DNA of 64,000 bases from Drouetiella sp036703255 (GTDB lineage Bacteria > Cyanobacteriota > Cyanobacteriia > Elainellales > Elainellaceae): NCBI GenBank assembly GCA_036703255.1, contig DATNPL010000195.1, forward strand, positions 28,185 to 92,184. The letters are read 5' to 3'. The position numbers were made by a program, and so were the translations under genes. Numbering within the stretch: the stretch's first letter is position 1; every line of letters begins with the position of its first letter. This document shows, piece by piece, positions 1 to 7,814 of this stretch. Under the pieces are notes generated by a model. It made no database searches and was not told the DNA's origin. It worked only from the letters and a program-made list of their open reading frames with translations.

Positions 1-30
1 CAGGAAGATTTACAGAAAGGCTGGTCATGA
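1..30 (+). CDS. 3' end of an upstream gene (partial)
   Basis: The first bases read in frame 1 as QEDLQKGWS followed by TGA at 28-30. The stop overlaps the ATG of the next gene (ATGA at 27-30), an arrangement typical of translationally coupled genes in one operon. Too little remains to identify the product. It could also be chance, because only nine codons are visible. Confidence 0.4.
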   Translation, partial: QEDLQKGWS

Positions 31-434
31 CTGAACCCGTCAAAGTTTTTGTATACGGAACCTTAAAGCCCGGAGAATGCAACTATGAATCTTATTGTGC
101 GGACTCTGTTATCGAAGTGCAGGCAGCCGTCACCTATGGCGAACTGTTTGATCTGCCATTTGACTATCCTGCCATGACCGAAGGCGATCGCCCGGTACAT
201 GGCTATCTGCTCTGCTTTCCCAACCCCACAATTCTGAGCGACTTAGATGAACTAGAAGACTACAATCCCGATCGTCCTGAGGAACAAAATGAATATTATC
301 GGCAAGAGCTAGAGATATTTAGCCCTGAAGGAAAATCTTTGGGCAATGCCTGGGTCTACCTCATGAGTGCCGAACGGGCGATCGGCATGGGTGGTATTTT
401 GCTGCCGGACGGTAAATGGATGGGGACTGTCTAG
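27..434 (+). CDS. gamma-glutamylcyclotransferase-like (GGCT/AIG2 family) protein
   Basis: A 135-residue soluble protein of the GGCT-like fold. Residues 7-14 give the family signature VFVYGTLK, which forms the substrate-binding loop. Glu77 in the LDELED stretch is placed like the catalytic acid. The C-terminal GMGGILLPDGKW also fits the fold. Family members cyclise gamma-glutamyl or related amides to 5-oxoproline, or act on gamma-glutamylamines; the substrate here cannot be read from sequence. Length matches the family. The start ATG at 27 has AAAGG about 8 bases upstream and overlaps the stop of a preceding frame, suggesting it is the last gene of an operon that begins outside the window. Confidence 0.8.
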   Translation: MTEPVKVFVYGTLKPGECNYESYCADSVIEVQAAVTYGELFDLPFDYPAMTEGDRPVHGYLLCFPNPTILSDLDELEDYNPDRPEEQNEYYRQELEIFSPEGKSLGNAWVYLMSAERAIGMGGILLPDGKWMGTV

Positions 435-508
435 TCGCTATTACACAGACGAATAGGCCAAAATGTCAGCGCGAAGCGCTCAATCAACAGCAGCTTATAC
501 TAGACAGC

Positions 509-550
509 AATAGAGCAAGCAACCGGATAACTCAGGCTGTTTGCTCTATT
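509..550. terminator. inverted repeat between convergent genes
   Basis: Ten-base arms AATAGAGCAA (509-518) and TTGCTCTATT (541-550) flank a 22-base loop, between the GGCT gene (+) and the anti-sigma gene (-). It lacks a strong U-tract, so a role as a bidirectional transcription end is only an inference. Confidence 0.35.
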
Positions 551-683
551 ACTGTTTAACCTATGATGTCTAAACTGGAGGCTCAGCTAATATTTAGCCT
601 AGTTATGAGCCTGTGTAAGCTTCAGGAAAATCAGGCTATGCCAATTCCTCAAGTGTCCTTGAGTATGGCGCGATCGCCTCTCT

Positions 684-1238
684 TTATTGAGGAGAGCTAG
701 GAGCCGCAATAGCCGCCTTGGGAATCTCAATCACCGGGCGATCGAGCGCAATCATCAATCCATCGCTAGGAACCGCCTGCTCAGACTGAATTCTTGCCAT
801 CGAGGGAGTAAATTCTGACCGAGGCACCAGACCCACTAATGCTCCGACAAACAGAGCGGCGATCGCCAGACCGCTACCCCAAACCACTGCGCGTCGAGGC
901 TTACGCTCAATGCGGGCAAATACCTGCGCTACCGTCTGCTCTACAGGCTGCTCTGAAGGGGGCACAGGCAGGCTGCGGAAGCTGTAGCGTAGCTTCATCA
1001 GGCGCATGTGCAGACGCTGCATTGCCGGATCAGTTGCCAATAGCACCTCAACTTGGCGCTTCTCATCAGCCGTGACTTCGCCATCTAGATAAGCGCTAAG
1101 CAGCTCAAAGCGATCGCGCTTTTCAAGAGCTTCTAGAGTCAACCCATCTGAAGCCAAGCAAGCAGAGTCTTCCGCTTGACCCTGCGCGAAGCGCGAAGAA
1201 TTGGCATCATTATTGTACTCATCAAAGTTAGGAGTCAT
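684..1238 (-). CDS. membrane anti-sigma factor for the adjacent ECF sigma factor
   Basis: About 184 residues. The N-terminal half contains an anti-sigma-like helical segment (ELLSAYLDGEVTADEKRQVE), as in RseA/ZAS-type anti-sigma domains, but without the Cys/His zinc ligands. One membrane span follows (VVWGSGLAIAALFVGALVGL), then a short extracytoplasmic tail. This fits a protein that holds the sigma factor at the membrane and releases it on an envelope signal. It lies about 270 bases downstream of the ECF sigma gene on the same strand, the same order as the sigG/anti-sigma pair of Synechocystis. The ATG at 1238 is preferred over a TTG at 1256 because it has a GAGAG-like site upstream. Confidence 0.75.
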   Translation of the reverse strand: MTPNFDEYNNDANSSRFAQGQAEDSACLASDGLTLEALEKRDRFELLSAYLDGEVTADEKRQVEVLLATDPAMQRLHMRLMKLRYSFRSLPVPPSEQPVEQTVAQVFARIERKPRRAVVWGSGLAIAALFVGALVGLVPRSEFTPSMARIQSEQAVPSDGLMIALDRPVIEIPKAAIAAPSSPQ

Positions 1239-1504
1239 TTCTATAAAATCTCTCAAGAGAGAAAGAGTGGACAGCTATCTAGTTCAGCTCAGTTAGTCTA
1301 AATTTACCTGGTCTATACCGATCGAAGCACCCGATTCAACTAAATAGCTCAGAGTAAAGAGCAAATAGCTCAGAGAACCGAATCCATTTGCCACAATCGC
1401 ATTTCAAATCTCAGTAAAACTGTATCGAAATACACGGACAATCCTCTGGATAATCATGCTTCATTCATAGCCTAGAGAATCAGGACTCGTCATCTGTGCA
1501 AAGG

Positions 1505-2212
1505 CTAAGCTTCTAGGTAGTTTTGCAACTGAGACTGTAGGCGCTGGCGTGCTCTAGCAATGCGAGATTTCACCGTGCCGAGCGAAACGCCCGTAAGTTC
1601 AGCGATTTCTTCGTAAGCCATGCCTTCAATTTCCCGCAGCACGATCGTAGTACGAAACACTTCGGGCAGGTCAGCGATCGCTTCTCTGAGCTTTTCGTAA
1701 AACTCCTGCGTTGCCAGTTCGTCATCCGGGCGAGGATCATCGGAGGCGATGTCCCAGCTCATTTCCCCATCTTCCAGGTTGAGGGGCGCATCTAGAGAGA
1801 GCGGTGGGCTAACTCTTTTGCGCTTGCGTAGCTCGTCATAGAACAGGTTTGTTGCAATGCGGCTCAGCCATCCCCGGAATTTTTCTGGCTCTTGCAGTCG
1901 GGTGATATTACGATAAACGCGAATCCAGACTTCTTGAGACAGATCGGCGCGATCGCTCCAGTCGGGTGCCAGGTGATAAAGCACCTTTTCTACATGAGAC
2001 TGGTAACGCCGAATAAGTTCCGCAAACACTGACTTACCTGGACGCAGCCCGGTCTGACATTGCAAGATCAAGTCATAATTAGAGAGCTTGTCAACGGGCA
2101 TAGCTGCTTGAGTAGCGATCGCCTCAACCGCCGACCAGGATACGGGCAGAGATTCACGGCTCATGGACAGGACTTGACTCTGAGGGATTCCATTATTGAA
2201 TGACGCTGACAT
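1505..2212 (-). CDS. sigG: ECF-type RNA polymerase sigma factor (SigG-like)
   Basis: 235 residues with the two conserved ECF modules. Region 2 (about residues 65-125) has DLSQEVWIRVYRNI and a following WLSRIATNLFYDELRKRKR that binds the -10 element. Region 4 (about 180-232) has the helix-turn-helix YEEIAELTGVSLGTVKSRIARAR for -35 recognition. The linker is acidic (residues 150-170). The N-terminal extension of about 45 residues is longer than in most ECF factors. It is followed by its membrane anti-sigma gene, so it is probably released under envelope or light stress; Synechocystis SigG is described as essential. The name rests on family and gene order, not on alignment. Confidence 0.85.
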   Translation of the reverse strand: MSASFNNGIPQSQVLSMSRESLPVSWSAVEAIATQAAMPVDKLSNYDLILQCQTGLRPGKSVFAELIRRYQSHVEKVLYHLAPDWSDRADLSQEVWIRVYRNITRLQEPEKFRGWLSRIATNLFYDELRKRKRVSPPLSLDAPLNLEDGEMSWDIASDDPRPDDELATQEFYEKLREAIADLPEVFRTTIVLREIEGMAYEEIAELTGVSLGTVKSRIARARQRLQSQLQNYLEA

Positions 2213-2872
2213 TTGTGAGATGTTCCCTTACTTGCTACAGGTTTGCAGGAGATTGTGCTGTGATATGGACTGAATCCAGATCGAAGGTTTGAACCTAAAG
2301 TAATCTTCTGAATCTTCAGTTTGTTCAATTATTACTGAACATTCAAGGAATAAAAAAAGTTCAAAACTTTTTGAACCTCTCTTTAGACCGTCTACAGCTT
2401 GATTTGGAAGAATCCGGAAGGTTTTGAAAATTTCTTTCAAATTCTTGAAGTGATTGAGCAGAGGCACTTTCGTGCAGCTAAATCAGTCAAAACAAGCAGT
2501 GCATCAACCAGCTTGAAGAGCCACCCCTGTGTATAGGTCTAGCACTTTCGATAGAGCGATCGCTTCACCCGGTAGGACAATTTCGTATCTGGATAGATAG
2601 TCTGGACAGACGGGACAGGAAAGAACTGAGTTCCTGAAGGCATAAATCTCTCTAAACCCTGCCACCTTATAGGTTGATATAGACCCAAGAACAGCCGTTC
2701 ACTACACTACGCCGATTCTGTGGTGATATCTGGCAGCTCACCAAGGGTTATAAGGTCAATAGGGTTGCGGGTCAATAATTGTCACAGCCCGCTCCTACCC
2801 TCTCGACTGAGATGCAAAACCTCAACAGAAGCCGCTCTCTCCTTGTTTAGCGTTAAAAACTGCTTTAAGCCG
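2213..2872. other. intergenic region upstream of the sigma gene
   Basis: About 660 bases without a convincing gene. On the minus strand it would carry the leader and promoter of the ECF sigma gene and the end of the glycosyltransferase transcript. A 79-codon minus-strand frame (2228-2467) has no recognisable domain. One terminator-like hairpin lies at 2352-2376 (listed separately). Confidence 0.5.
2352..2376 (-). terminator. terminator-like hairpin upstream of the sigma gene
   Basis: Read on the minus strand, GTTCAAAA and TTTTGAAC pair around a very short loop (GTTCAAAA 2359-2366, TTTTGAAC 2369-2376 on the plus strand) and are followed by seven U residues (A-run at 2352-2358). It lies 140 bases before the ECF sigma start on the same strand. 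It may end the glycosyltransferase transcript or sit in the sigma leader. The stem is AT-rich and weak. Confidence 0.4.
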
Positions 2873-4711
2873 CTATTCATTCTGGCTCAGCCCGACACGC
2901 CGCTTTAGCTGTTGCCACACCGTTCTAGCTTTCCAAAACTTGCTGCTTTGCATAGCAGCCATCTCCTGCTGAGCTGACTCTAGATGCGCTTCGGATTGCT
3001 GAAGGTGGCTACGCAACTGCTTCTTCTCCGTTCTGAGTTTCTCAAAGCGCGATCGCTGTCGATCGATTTGCAATTTTAAGGTTTGAGTGAGGGCATACGC
3101 TTGGCTCAACTCAGTGCCAGTCTGCTGGAGCTGTTCTTGCTGCTGTTGAAGATGCCGATGCTGCTGCTGGAGCTGTTCTTCCTTCTCTTGAAGTTGTATC
3201 TGCTGCTGCTGGAGCTGTTCTTGCTGCTGTTGAAGATGCCGATGCTGCTGCTGGAGCTGTCCTTCCTTCTCTTGAAGTTGATCATGGGTAGATGTCAAGT
3301 CAGTGAGAGCTTGTTGCAGCCGGGTTTCTAGAGCAGGTCTCACAACCGTATCAAAAATTGCCCGCGTGTAGCTACCCAGGGTTAGATCTAGAGGTGCTAT
3401 GGCAGGAATGTCAGAGGAAGAGGGAGCGATCGCCATTGTGCCTTGATCGACTACATCTTGATATAGCGCCAGGTAGCGTTCTGTCTGGACTGAGATGGCA
3501 TATTCTTTTTCCACGAGTTGCCGACAAGACGCACCCAAGACCTGATGTTTTTCAGGGTTAAGTACGGTCTGCAAAATAGCCTCAGACATTTGGGCAATGT
3601 CGCCTACAGGAACCAGCCATCCGGTTTTGCCAGGAATGACAACGTCCGGGATGCCGCCCACATCAAACGCCAAAACTGGCGTACCGCAGCTCATGGCCTC
3701 CAGCATTGTATTGGGCAAATTATCCTCTAGCGACGGCAGCACAAAGACATCGGCTGCTGAGTAAATCTCTCGCAACATGTCATCGGATGCGATCGTGCCA
3801 AAGGAATGCACCGGAATTGGCAAAGATTCGAGGAGAGGATCAGGTTCGCCAAAGCAGAGCAGTTTTAGTCGCCCAGCGGCTGCCAAGGCATGAAATTTAG
3901 GGTTTTCCAGGCATTGCTGAGTAGCTTGGAGTAGCTCTGCAAAGCCTTTACGATGCTCAACGGCGGTAAATGCCCCAAACAGCAGCGTTGTCGTATCTGG
4001 AGCAATCTTGAAGCGTTGCTTGGCCGTTGATTTGTCCATTGGCGTGAATTGATCAGTTTCCAATGAATTGGGAATGACTTCAACTCTCAGGTTGTGGAAC
4101 AGGCGGCTACGCCTTGCACATTCTGCCATCCACCGACTGGGCGTAACGATCGTCAGTCTTGCCTCCGCGAAAAGATCGAGCTTATCTTGCAGCACAGCAG
4201 CCGCTAGCCCATGCGAATCATGCATCAATTGAGGGCAACTGGCACAATCAACCTCGTACTTCAGGCACCCAGCCGAATAGTGACAGCCGCCTGTAAACGC
4301 ACACATATCGTGCAGCGTCCAGACTACGGGCTTACCCAAGGCAAATAGCTTTTTTAACGTGGCTGGAGACTGAAATTGAGTCACCCAGTGAAGGTTTATC
4401 AGATCCGCTGCCTGCACGACTGGCAAGGCACTCACATCCCAACCTGGGTAAGGAAAGGAAAATAAAGTGTTGGAGAGCGGGGTTCTTACCGCATCGATAC
4501 CATCAGATTGAACGAGGCTTATAGAAAGCCCATTAGTTTTGCAATCAATAGGTTCTGCGGCAACTTCTAGCACCGCTGGATCTTTTGACTTCTTAGAAAG
4601 GCAAACCAAAGTTTCTTGGTGCCCCTGCTGGAGCAAGCCTTGATGCAAACGATAAACGGCTCTAGCAGCGCCACCCTCAATATCCCAGGTATTAAGTTGA
4701 ACGATCTGCAT
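2873..4711 (-). CDS. GT4 (group 1) glycosyltransferase with C-terminal coiled coil
   Basis: 612 residues from the ATG at 4711. This start gives the typical N-terminal beta strand MQIVQLNTWDIEGGAARAVYRL and avoids overlapping the upstream gene; the longer frame begins with an uncharacteristic 37-residue lead. Residues 1-400 form a GT-B fold. PSLEDNLPNTMLEAMSCGTPVLAFDVGGIPD (about 320-350) carries the GT4 nucleotide-sugar motif with the EAMSCG glutamate. The donor sugar is not predictable. Residues 460-590 are a Gln/Leu/Glu-rich coiled coil with an internal repeat. The protein ends with SKFWKARTVWQQLKRRVGL, a tail resembling that of the glycosyltransferase at 12813-14714. It probably builds a surface polysaccharide with its neighbours. 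Confidence 0.85.
   Translation of the reverse strand: MQIVQLNTWDIEGGAARAVYRLHQGLLQQGHQETLVCLSKKSKDPAVLEVAAEPIDCKTNGLSISLVQSDGIDAVRTPLSNTLFSFPYPGWDVSALPVVQAADLINLHWVTQFQSPATLKKLFALGKPVVWTLHDMCAFTGGCHYSAGCLKYEVDCASCPQLMHDSHGLAAAVLQDKLDLFAEARLTIVTPSRWMAECARRSRLFHNLRVEVIPNSLETDQFTPMDKSTAKQRFKIAPDTTTLLFGAFTAVEHRKGFAELLQATQQCLENPKFHALAAAGRLKLLCFGEPDPLLESLPIPVHSFGTIASDDMLREIYSAADVFVLPSLEDNLPNTMLEAMSCGTPVLAFDVGGIPDVVIPGKTGWLVPVGDIAQMSEAILQTVLNPEKHQVLGASCRQLVEKEYAISVQTERYLALYQDVVDQGTMAIAPSSSDIPAIAPLDLTLGSYTRAIFDTVVRPALETRLQQALTDLTSTHDQLQEKEGQLQQQHRHLQQQQEQLQQQQIQLQEKEEQLQQQHRHLQQQQEQLQQTGTELSQAYALTQTLKLQIDRQRSRFEKLRTEKKQLRSHLQQSEAHLESAQQEMAAMQSSKFWKARTVWQQLKRRVGLSQNE
3129..3280. repeat. 84-bp-period tandem repeat inside the coiled-coil coding region
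   Basis: The segments 3129-3196 and 3213-3280 are the same 68 bases with one difference (TTC versus TCC in the Ser/Gln-rich context). They encode two copies of the QEKE..LQQQHRHLQQQQEQ heptad-type module. The period of 28 codons equals four heptads, so copy-number change keeps the coiled-coil register. Confidence 0.85.
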
Positions 4712-4788
4712 GGAACGACCTGCTGTTAACGCTTGGGTGTAAGGATAAAGGGTATTGATACCGAAGAAGGCACGTAAACCTATAGAGC

Positions 4789-7464
4789 TTAGCGAAAGAG
4801 CGATAGCAAACGGGTTTCCCAATTGCCAGAGGCAATCTCTTGTAGAGAAATGAGGCGATCTAGCTTCGAGCGGCTGCCTAGAAAAGCAGCAATTTTCCCC
4901 CCTGATGTGTAATCGATCGCGACATAGGGAACGCCCAATGTTTCAGCAAACAAGACAGAATGGAACCTCATACAAATGTTAAAGGTTGACTGCTGCATAT
5001 GTTGAAGTATTTCAGCCGGAGAAACAGGCATCCGCTCAACCTCAAGTGAAAAAGGGAGAAGTTCTGAAGCTTCTGTTGCCGAGTCCATTATCAGTCGAGA
5101 AAACCTGCGATTAAAGCAGCGATCGTCCCAGCCAACCTGAAAAGTATGCATTGGAAACAAACCGACCTCTGACGCGCTACAGAGGCTTGCCGCCTGTGAG
5201 ACAAATCGAGCGAGCTGAAGTTCAAAGACTTGCTTTGTCGTTTCGTAGTCTGCCAAGCTCAAATCAGCCAGATATTCAGGTGTCCATTCTCTCAAGAAGC
5301 AAGAGACGCGTGGCTTTTGAGCAGCCTCTAAAGGTGGCGCGATCAGGGGTAGCTGAGATTTAGCGCTCAACACATAATTTACGGCTGGATCAGAAATTTC
5401 AACGGCGTCATTTCTACCAAATTCAGTCTGGCAGCGCCGAACAGAAGATGCATCTCGCAGAGAAATATGATCCGACAGTCTAAAAATTTCTGAAACCACC
5501 TGAGTATAGAGAGGCGATTTAAGCGGCCCTACACCACATCCTTCAACACGAGCGATCGCCCTTCGAGTCGCCGCCCTCGAAAAAGCATAGAGAATGTGAT
5601 TCAGCGGCTCAATATCCATCAGCGGCCCACCGCCTACGACCACCTCATCCACATGATTACAAGCAGATTCAAACTCTTTTGAGTAAGTTTCAACAATAGA
5701 AATATTGCCTAGCTGCATCTCCTGCACTGTCCAGCGAGAAATAAATGGATAAAGGCTAGCGAGATAAATTTCTTGGGGAGGCTGAGAACGAGCCTTTAAC
5801 TGCTGAATGACAGACCACAAAATCGCTTTATCGCCCACTGTTTCCGTCCCATACCAACCCACGATGAGAACCGACTTTGATTTCAGCGCAGAGACTTCTA
5901 TAGCTGTTGGTTGAGGTTTGGCAACCTGCTTAACGGCTTGCAGCAGCGATGCACATTCATACTTTTCGCGTCTGCGGGCTTCTCGCTGATCTGCCAGTCG
6001 CTCGCGAACGGTAATGGGCTGATGATAGTCATGAATACAGTTATCACAATGGTTCTTAATCACATCCCTTCGTTTAGAGATATTGGAAAAGTAGATTGAG
6101 CTGGCAGGCTGTTCTAACGCATTTCCTAAAATAGGCGATTTCGGAGAGCAGTAGAGTAAATCCCCACGCGCAGTTAACACGGCTCCTCTAGTTTGGTATT
6201 GACAACCAATCTGCCGAGGTTTTTGCTCCGCTAGCATCCTCCGAATATTTCGATAAGTCTTTTTGAAGATCGGATCTTGCTCATAGTCATGCTCAAGCCG
6301 AAAAAAGAAGAGCGCTAGGTGATAGGCCGTTTTTTCATCGAACGAGCGAATAAATTCTGATTGGTCGCTGTTGTAGAGGCGATCGATAAACTCTGCAATT
6401 CTAAATCTGCCGTAGAATCCTGCGCCTTTCACATAATCCAGAAGCTCATCTACATAAGGCGCATTAGAGCGTGTAATCGTGCAACCAAAAGACACCGGAA
6501 TATCAGTCTCTTGCTTAAAGAAATGGAGTAAAGATAGGGTGCTTTTAAAGTTGTTTGTCCGTCCTCGAACCGTATCATGAACCTCACCAATGCCATCCAG
6601 AGAAATCATGACGTTAAAAGGAACATGATTTGCCTTACAAATTTCCGCAGATTTCAGAACACGCGATTTAACCGTTTCTTCAATAATGCCATTGGTGATA
6701 ATGCCTGTTCCTAGAATTTTGGGCTGCTTGGCACAAATCACTTCAAATAACTCTGGCAAATCAGATCTTAGAGTTGGTTCACCACCGCTTACTCCAACAT
6801 ATTGCAGATTAGAAAATAATTCTTCATTCAAGATCTGTGATAAATCACTATTGCTAAACTCTTGATCCTTCTTGTTTTTCCAAATCAAACACATCTGACA
6901 TCTGGAGTTGCAGACATCATTCACCATAAGGTTAAGAATCGTCGGCTTCAGCGGAAAAAGTTGCCCTAAATACTCTTCTCGAATTTCCCCAATTAGGGTT
7001 CTAGAGAGAGCTTGAAAAGACTCTATTTTGGGGCGGAAACTGTTTTTCTGGTGTTTAAGTGAAGCAATCGCCGATCGGATCAGCAGCTTGGGTAGTTTTG
7101 CAGAGATCCCCTGTCGCGCTTCAATCCATTCGATTGAATACAGTAAAGATTGCAGATGAGGATGGGTTTCAGGCAGCGCAGCAGCGTAGGGTTTATTACA
7201 GAAAACAACGTAGGTGCTGTTGGCAAACACCGGGAGCATTGTTTTTGGAATGCTCAGCAAAAACTGAGGATTGACTTGATTTAATTCATCCTGATGTAAG
7301 ATTGCCCATTGAAGTTCAGCATTCGTTTTTTCGTAGCTTGAAGCGTAGATTACAACTGACTCCAACTGATTCAAGAATTGAGCAGAAGCAAACGCTGTGT
7401 CATTGGCAGACCAATGCTGTTTTACAAACCCTGAAACTTCCAGAAAATCCTGCTCAAAGCTCAT
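4789..7464 (-). CDS. radical SAM/SPASM-like protein fused to a polysaccharide pyruvyl transferase domain
   Basis: 891 residues from the ATG at 7464 (a TTG at 7479 is the alternative). Residues 1-150 form an unassigned N-terminal domain. Residues 175-400 are a radical SAM core: Cys185, Cys189 and Cys192 form the CX3CX2C cluster motif in VCNSRCQMC, followed by SGGEPTLR. Additional cysteines near 421, 439, 473 and 476 (GCQYQ, YCSPK, HCDNC) suggest an auxiliary Fe-S SPASM-like region. From about residue 530, KSVLIVGWYGTETVGDKAI starts a CsaB/PssM-like pyruvyl transferase domain, which normally adds pyruvate ketals to sugars. I infer a two-step modification of a glycan or its lipid carrier, but the substrate is unknown. 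The next gene on this strand starts 77 bases after it and both probably share a transcript. Confidence 0.85.
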   Translation of the reverse strand: MSFEQDFLEVSGFVKQHWSANDTAFASAQFLNQLESVVIYASSYEKTNAELQWAILHQDELNQVNPQFLLSIPKTMLPVFANSTYVVFCNKPYAAALPETHPHLQSLLYSIEWIEARQGISAKLPKLLIRSAIASLKHQKNSFRPKIESFQALSRTLIGEIREEYLGQLFPLKPTILNLMVNDVCNSRCQMCLIWKNKKDQEFSNSDLSQILNEELFSNLQYVGVSGGEPTLRSDLPELFEVICAKQPKILGTGIITNGIIEETVKSRVLKSAEICKANHVPFNVMISLDGIGEVHDTVRGRTNNFKSTLSLLHFFKQETDIPVSFGCTITRSNAPYVDELLDYVKGAGFYGRFRIAEFIDRLYNSDQSEFIRSFDEKTAYHLALFFFRLEHDYEQDPIFKKTYRNIRRMLAEQKPRQIGCQYQTRGAVLTARGDLLYCSPKSPILGNALEQPASSIYFSNISKRRDVIKNHCDNCIHDYHQPITVRERLADQREARRREKYECASLLQAVKQVAKPQPTAIEVSALKSKSVLIVGWYGTETVGDKAILWSVIQQLKARSQPPQEIYLASLYPFISRWTVQEMQLGNISIVETYSKEFESACNHVDEVVVGGGPLMDIEPLNHILYAFSRAATRRAIARVEGCGVGPLKSPLYTQVVSEIFRLSDHISLRDASSVRRCQTEFGRNDAVEISDPAVNYVLSAKSQLPLIAPPLEAAQKPRVSCFLREWTPEYLADLSLADYETTKQVFELQLARFVSQAASLCSASEVGLFPMHTFQVGWDDRCFNRRFSRLIMDSATEASELLPFSLEVERMPVSPAEILQHMQQSTFNICMRFHSVLFAETLGVPYVAIDYTSGGKIAAFLGSRSKLDRLISLQEIASGNWETRLLSLFR

Positions 7465-7814
7465 ACTTAGAAGAAACAAATAGATTCAATAACGAGACAC
7501 GGAAAGTAAATATCGTTCAGAAAAACTATCTTTCCTGGGTTTAGACCTTAGCAAGGAATCCAAAGCCTTTATCGCTCAAGGTTATCATGAGTGGCTAGGT
7601 GTAGGCGATCGCTCGAATCTACAGTCGATCGCCACATCCATCGAAAGCTATCTCACTTTTCTCGCTTTTTTAGCTGAGTTTTTGCCCTGAGTCTGGGGGG
7701 AGTAATAGGCATCAAACAGCTCACGCAGCTCTTGGTGAAACTTTATCAAGGATACTCCGGTCAAATGTTGTCATACATGTACATATTGTTCAAGAACGAG
7801 TACTATACTTTACG
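7465..7814. other. divergent intergenic region in the glycan island
   Basis: About 350 bases between divergent genes (rSAM gene on minus, GT2-methyltransferase on plus), so it must hold promoters for both directions. A near-palindromic AT-rich stretch (CATACATGTACATATTG, about 7772-7788) and a TATACT stretch near 7803 lie just before the plus-strand ATG. No gene is evident. Confidence 0.45.

Noticed and set aside
2228..2467. 79-codon minus-strand frame before the sigma gene
   Set aside because: No homologous pattern recognised; it overlaps the terminator-like hairpin. Kept only as a possibility in a finding.
3083..3331. 82-codon Leu-rich plus-strand frame
   Set aside because: Antisense shadow of the Gln-rich coiled coil of the glycosyltransferase.
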